From Pedobacter sp. HMWF019 (GTDB taxonomy: Bacteria > Bacteroidota > Bacteroidia > Sphingobacteriales > Sphingobacteriaceae): DNA of 37,353 nt. The translations under genes and the position numbers were made by a program. A model generated the notes under the pieces. That model had not been told where the DNA came from and did not search any database. It worked only from the letters and a program-made list of their open reading frames with translations. The DNA is taken from NCBI RefSeq assembly GCF_003061025.1, contig NZ_QAIL01000187.1, positions 1-37,353 on the forward strand. The letters are read 5' to 3'. The first letter of the stretch is position 1; each line of letters begins with the position of its first letter. Shown here one piece after another: positions 35,899 to 37,353 of this stretch.

Positions 35899-36396
35899 CT
35901 AAAAAAGCCCCTCCATATTTGACATTGATTCCTTAAGTACCAAAGTAGTTTTACAAAAACTGAGCAGATGACTGCCATCCAGTTTGTTATATAACTCCTG
36001 TATGTCCGCATCTGTTCCTGTTTTCTCTAAAAGGAAGGAGTCCTCAAATACTCCGGTAATACTTGCCCCATATTTTTGGATTGCAGACCATGAATATGAA
36101 GTCATAATTTCTTTGGAAACGCTGAAAAAGGCAACTTTTCTGAGATGGTGTGTTTTAGCACAATGGGCGTCTGCCCGGTATACTTCAATAAACCTTTCCA
36201 GCTTAAATAAGGTGTTTTGGAGGTCTTCAGAAGGAAGCAAGGCTTCTACAGTGATCATCACAATATTCCTGATGTCTGTTCTAGCCACACAAAGGCTTTC
36301 AATTTCATAATTCTTTTTGTTGAAAACAGATGTGATCTGGTTTAAAAGACCCTTTTTGTCTTCCGACACGATGCTGATGATAAATTTCCCGTTCAT
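35899..36396 (-). CDS. IlvN-like acetolactate synthase small subunit (ACT domain), divergent
   Basis: From ATG 36396 this gives 165 aa. An N-terminal ACT domain (about 3-75; FIISIVSEDKKGLLNQITSVF, YEIESLCVARTD) is followed by a second domain (about 85-155; RKVAFFSVSKEI, YGASITGVFEDSFLLEKTG). Together these match the two-part layout of acetolactate synthase regulatory subunits. Other in-frame ATGs are 36408, right after the terminator T-run, and 36450, which would place the hairpin inside coding sequence. The inner starts are preferred. No ilvB or other ilv gene is in the window, so this is an orphan or paralogue. The Ile/Val-rich leader upstream fits branched-chain amino-acid control. Confidence 0.72.
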   Translation of the reverse strand: MNGKFIISIVSEDKKGLLNQITSVFNKKNYEIESLCVARTDIRNIVMITVEALLPSEDLQNTLFKLERFIEVYRADAHCAKTHHLRKVAFFSVSKEIMTSYSWSAIQKYGASITGVFEDSFLLEKTGTDADIQELYNKLDGSHLLSFCKTTLVLKESMSNMEGLF

Positions 36397-36408
36397 AATT
36401 TTAAGCAT

Positions 36409-36438
36409 AAAAAAAGCCTTCCGGGTTAGGAAAGGCTT
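36409..36438 (-). terminator. Attenuator-like terminator hairpin before the IlvN-like gene
   Basis: On the minus strand AAGCCTTTCC (36438-36429), loop TAACCC and GGAAGGCTT (36422-36414) form a stem of nine pairs with one bulged base, followed by a T-run of seven (the last two pairs of the stem plus 36413-36409). The start codon follows directly. Position between a leader ORF and the gene marks it as an attenuator rather than a gene-end terminator. Confidence 0.7.
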
Positions 36439-36465
36439 ATGTGGTATCATATTTTGATCTATTTT

Positions 36466-36576
36466 TTACATAACCTTCCCTGTATCACGAATGACAATAA
36501 TAATAATCACAATAACAGCAATACCCGAGCTCAGCTTGGATATCATGGTATTCAGATTAAAATTTGTCATGCTCAT
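36466..36576 (-). CDS. Ile/Val-rich leader peptide, candidate attenuation leader
   Basis: This is a 36-codon ORF, ATG 36576 to TAA 36466, starting MSMTNFNLNTM. Residues 19-29 read IAVIVIIIIVI, ten of eleven being Ile or Val, including four ATT codons in a row. The last codons (33-35, bases 36480-36472, GGGAAGGTT) can pair over nine bases, including two G-U pairs, with the 5' arm of the downstream terminator. A ribosome stalled for lack of charged Ile/Val tRNA would leave this segment free and block the terminator; one reaching the stop would cover it. A small membrane peptide is the alternative reading. Confidence 0.65.
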   Translation of the reverse strand: MSMTNFNLNTMISKLSSGIAVIVIIIIVIRDTGKVM

Positions 36577-36598
36577 AGCGGGATCTAATTCCTTTTTT

Positions 36599-36606
36599 CA
36601 AACGTA
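36599..36606 (-). promoter_or_regulatory. -7-like box upstream of the leader ORF
   Basis: The minus strand reads TACGTTTG here, a perfect match to the Bacteroidota TAnnTTTG element. A transcript from it would start about 15-20 bases before the leader ATG. I see no good TTTG at the usual -33 spacing, so confidence is limited. Confidence 0.4.
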
Positions 36607-36815
36607 ACGAATATTTTTAATTATCCGGGAGGTGGCATTGAATTATTTTAAGAAATTAAGGTATTGATGTGGGTTTTATTTCCTGAGGATGGGCTTTGGC
36701 TTAACAAAATGACTGTCTTAAATTGTTGTAAAGTTTAAAAGGAATGCTTAGGTTTATCTAAGTAAATTGCATCTTCGGGTGCTTGCAGATCCCTAAAAAC
36801 AATAAATTTAAATAC

Positions 36816-37253
36816 ATGAAAAGAAGAGTTACAGCCGTATGGAACGGTACAGGATTAGAAGGTAAAGGAACATTGTCTTCCTCCAATAAGTTCTTTGATC
36901 AAACACCTTACAGTTTCAAAACCCGATTCGAAAATGAAGACGGAAAAGCCGGAACGAATCCTGAGGAATTAATTGCAGCAGCACATGCAGGTTGTTTTAA
37001 TATGCAATTGAGCTTCATGATCGTTGCAGCAGGTTTTACCGCAGACGAATTGACTACAGAGGCAACTGTCTCTTTGGATCCTGTAGAGGGTGGTTTTGCT
37101 ATTTCCAGCATCACACTTGATTTGAAAGGTAAAGTCTCAGGAATGGACGAAGCTAAATTTACAGAACTGGCCAATGCCGCAAAAGCGGGCTGCCCGGTAA
37201 GTAAAGCATTAAGTGCAACCCCAATTACCTTGAACATTAGCTTTAGCGCATAA
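36816..37253 (+). CDS. OsmC-family peroxiredoxin
   Basis: ATG 36816 gives 145 aa (MKRRVTAVWNGTG...); an upstream in-frame TTG at 36783 is unlikely. It is an OsmC/Ohr-fold protein with the two reactive cysteines C60 in AAAHAGCFNMQLS and C126 in KAGCPVSKALS, and the NPEELIAAAHAGC helix typical of OsmC. Such enzymes reduce organic hydroperoxides with thiol cofactors in the cytoplasm. It is monocistronic, divergent from the leader/IlvN unit, and ends at a strong terminator. Confidence 0.92.
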   Translation: MKRRVTAVWNGTGLEGKGTLSSSNKFFDQTPYSFKTRFENEDGKAGTNPEELIAAAHAGCFNMQLSFMIVAAGFTADELTTEATVSLDPVEGGFAISSITLDLKGKVSGMDEAKFTELANAAKAGCPVSKALSATPITLNISFSA

Positions 37254-37280
37254 TCTTACAAAGCGGTTGGATATAAAAAA

Positions 37281-37313
37281 AACAGCCTGTTGGAACAACA
37301 GGCTGTTTTTTTT
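37281..37313 (+). terminator. Strong intrinsic terminator after the OsmC gene, probably bidirectional
   Basis: AACAGCCTGTTG (37281-37292), loop GAA, and CAACAGGCTGTT (37296-37307) form a 12-bp perfect stem followed by a run of T to 37313. A run of eight or more A precedes it, so it can also act for a minus-strand gene ending at 37333. Confidence 0.9.
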
Positions 37314-37332
37314 ATTTATTATATGTTAAAGG

Positions 37333-37353
37333 CTATTTAGAACCACCGCCAAG
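37333..37353 (-). CDS. Possible C-terminal end of a minus-strand gene at the window edge
   Basis: On the minus strand the edge reads LGGGSK followed by TAG (37335-37333). A convergent gene sharing the terminator at 37281-37313 would end here. Six codons are not enough to identify it, and the frame is open only by assumption. Confidence 0.3.
   Translation of the reverse strand, partial: LGGGSK

Noticed and set aside
36466..36576. Reading the leader ORF as an ordinary small membrane protein
   Set aside because: The hydrophobic run could span a membrane, but the pairing of its last codons with the terminator and the IlvN-like gene next to it favour an attenuation leader. The alternative is kept as a caveat.

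Overview
The window looks like chromosomal DNA from a Bacteroidota bacterium, most likely a Pedobacter-like member of the Sphingobacteriaceae. The evidence is a SusC/SusD pair, a second TonB-type outer-membrane barrel with a CarboxypepD_reg-like N-terminus, a LytS/LytTR two-component pair, little Shine-Dalgarno signal, and promoter-like elements of the Bacteroidota TTTG / TAnnTTTG type. No tRNA, rRNA, CRISPR array, transposase or phage gene was seen.

Layout. (1) 1-3.0 kb, minus strand: a membrane protein cut by the window edge, an AAA_28-type P-loop ATPase, and a secreted clan GH-D-like glycosidase. (2) 3.1-5.5 kb, minus strand: sensor kinase, LytTR response regulator, an unknown 113-aa protein and a 50-aa membrane protein, ending in a hairpin terminator. 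They are divergent from the barrel protein at 5.8-8.2 kb. (3) 8.3-10.4 kb: GH20-type hexosaminidase. (4) 10.5-18.9 kb: a set pairing Gfo/Idh/MocA oxidoreductases (two with Tat signals, one cytoplasmic) with DUF1080 / 3-keto-disaccharide hydrolase modules (a HEAT-repeat protein with two modules and a separate secreted protein with one). This fits glycoside cleavage by 3-oxidation. (5) 19.1-20.3 kb: a lipoprotein of the formylglycine-generating enzyme family. (6) 20.3-34.2 kb: a GntR/FCD regulator divergent from a full sialic-acid operon: SusC, SusD, Neu5Ac lyase, Kelch mutarotase, MFS transporter, two-domain sialate O-acetylesterase, AGE-family epimerase and sialidase. (7) 34.2-37.3 kb: a TMEM175-like channel, a signal-less substrate-binding-fold protein, a DUF6965-like protein, a divergent IlvN-like ACT protein and an OsmC-family peroxiredoxin.

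How the genes may work together. Sialidase and esterase trim sialoglycans, the SusCD pair imports the sugar, the mutarotase and MFS protein handle the periplasm and inner membrane, and lyase plus epimerase give ManNAc then GlcNAc. The GH20 enzyme would attack hexosamines exposed by desialylation. A 13-bp palindrome, TATGTAT(G/T)ACATA, occurs upstream of both the SusC gene and the GH20 gene. Copies of its half-site lie upstream of the GntR gene. This suggests one regulon.

The most striking unannotated element is on the minus strand at about 36.41-36.58 kb. A 36-codon ORF with an Ile/Val run ends in a segment that can pair with the 5' arm of a terminator hairpin placed just before the IlvN-like gene. 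This is the layout of a branched-chain amino-acid transcription attenuator. A long near-perfect inverted repeat at about 18.98-19.03 kb is the other unexplained element.
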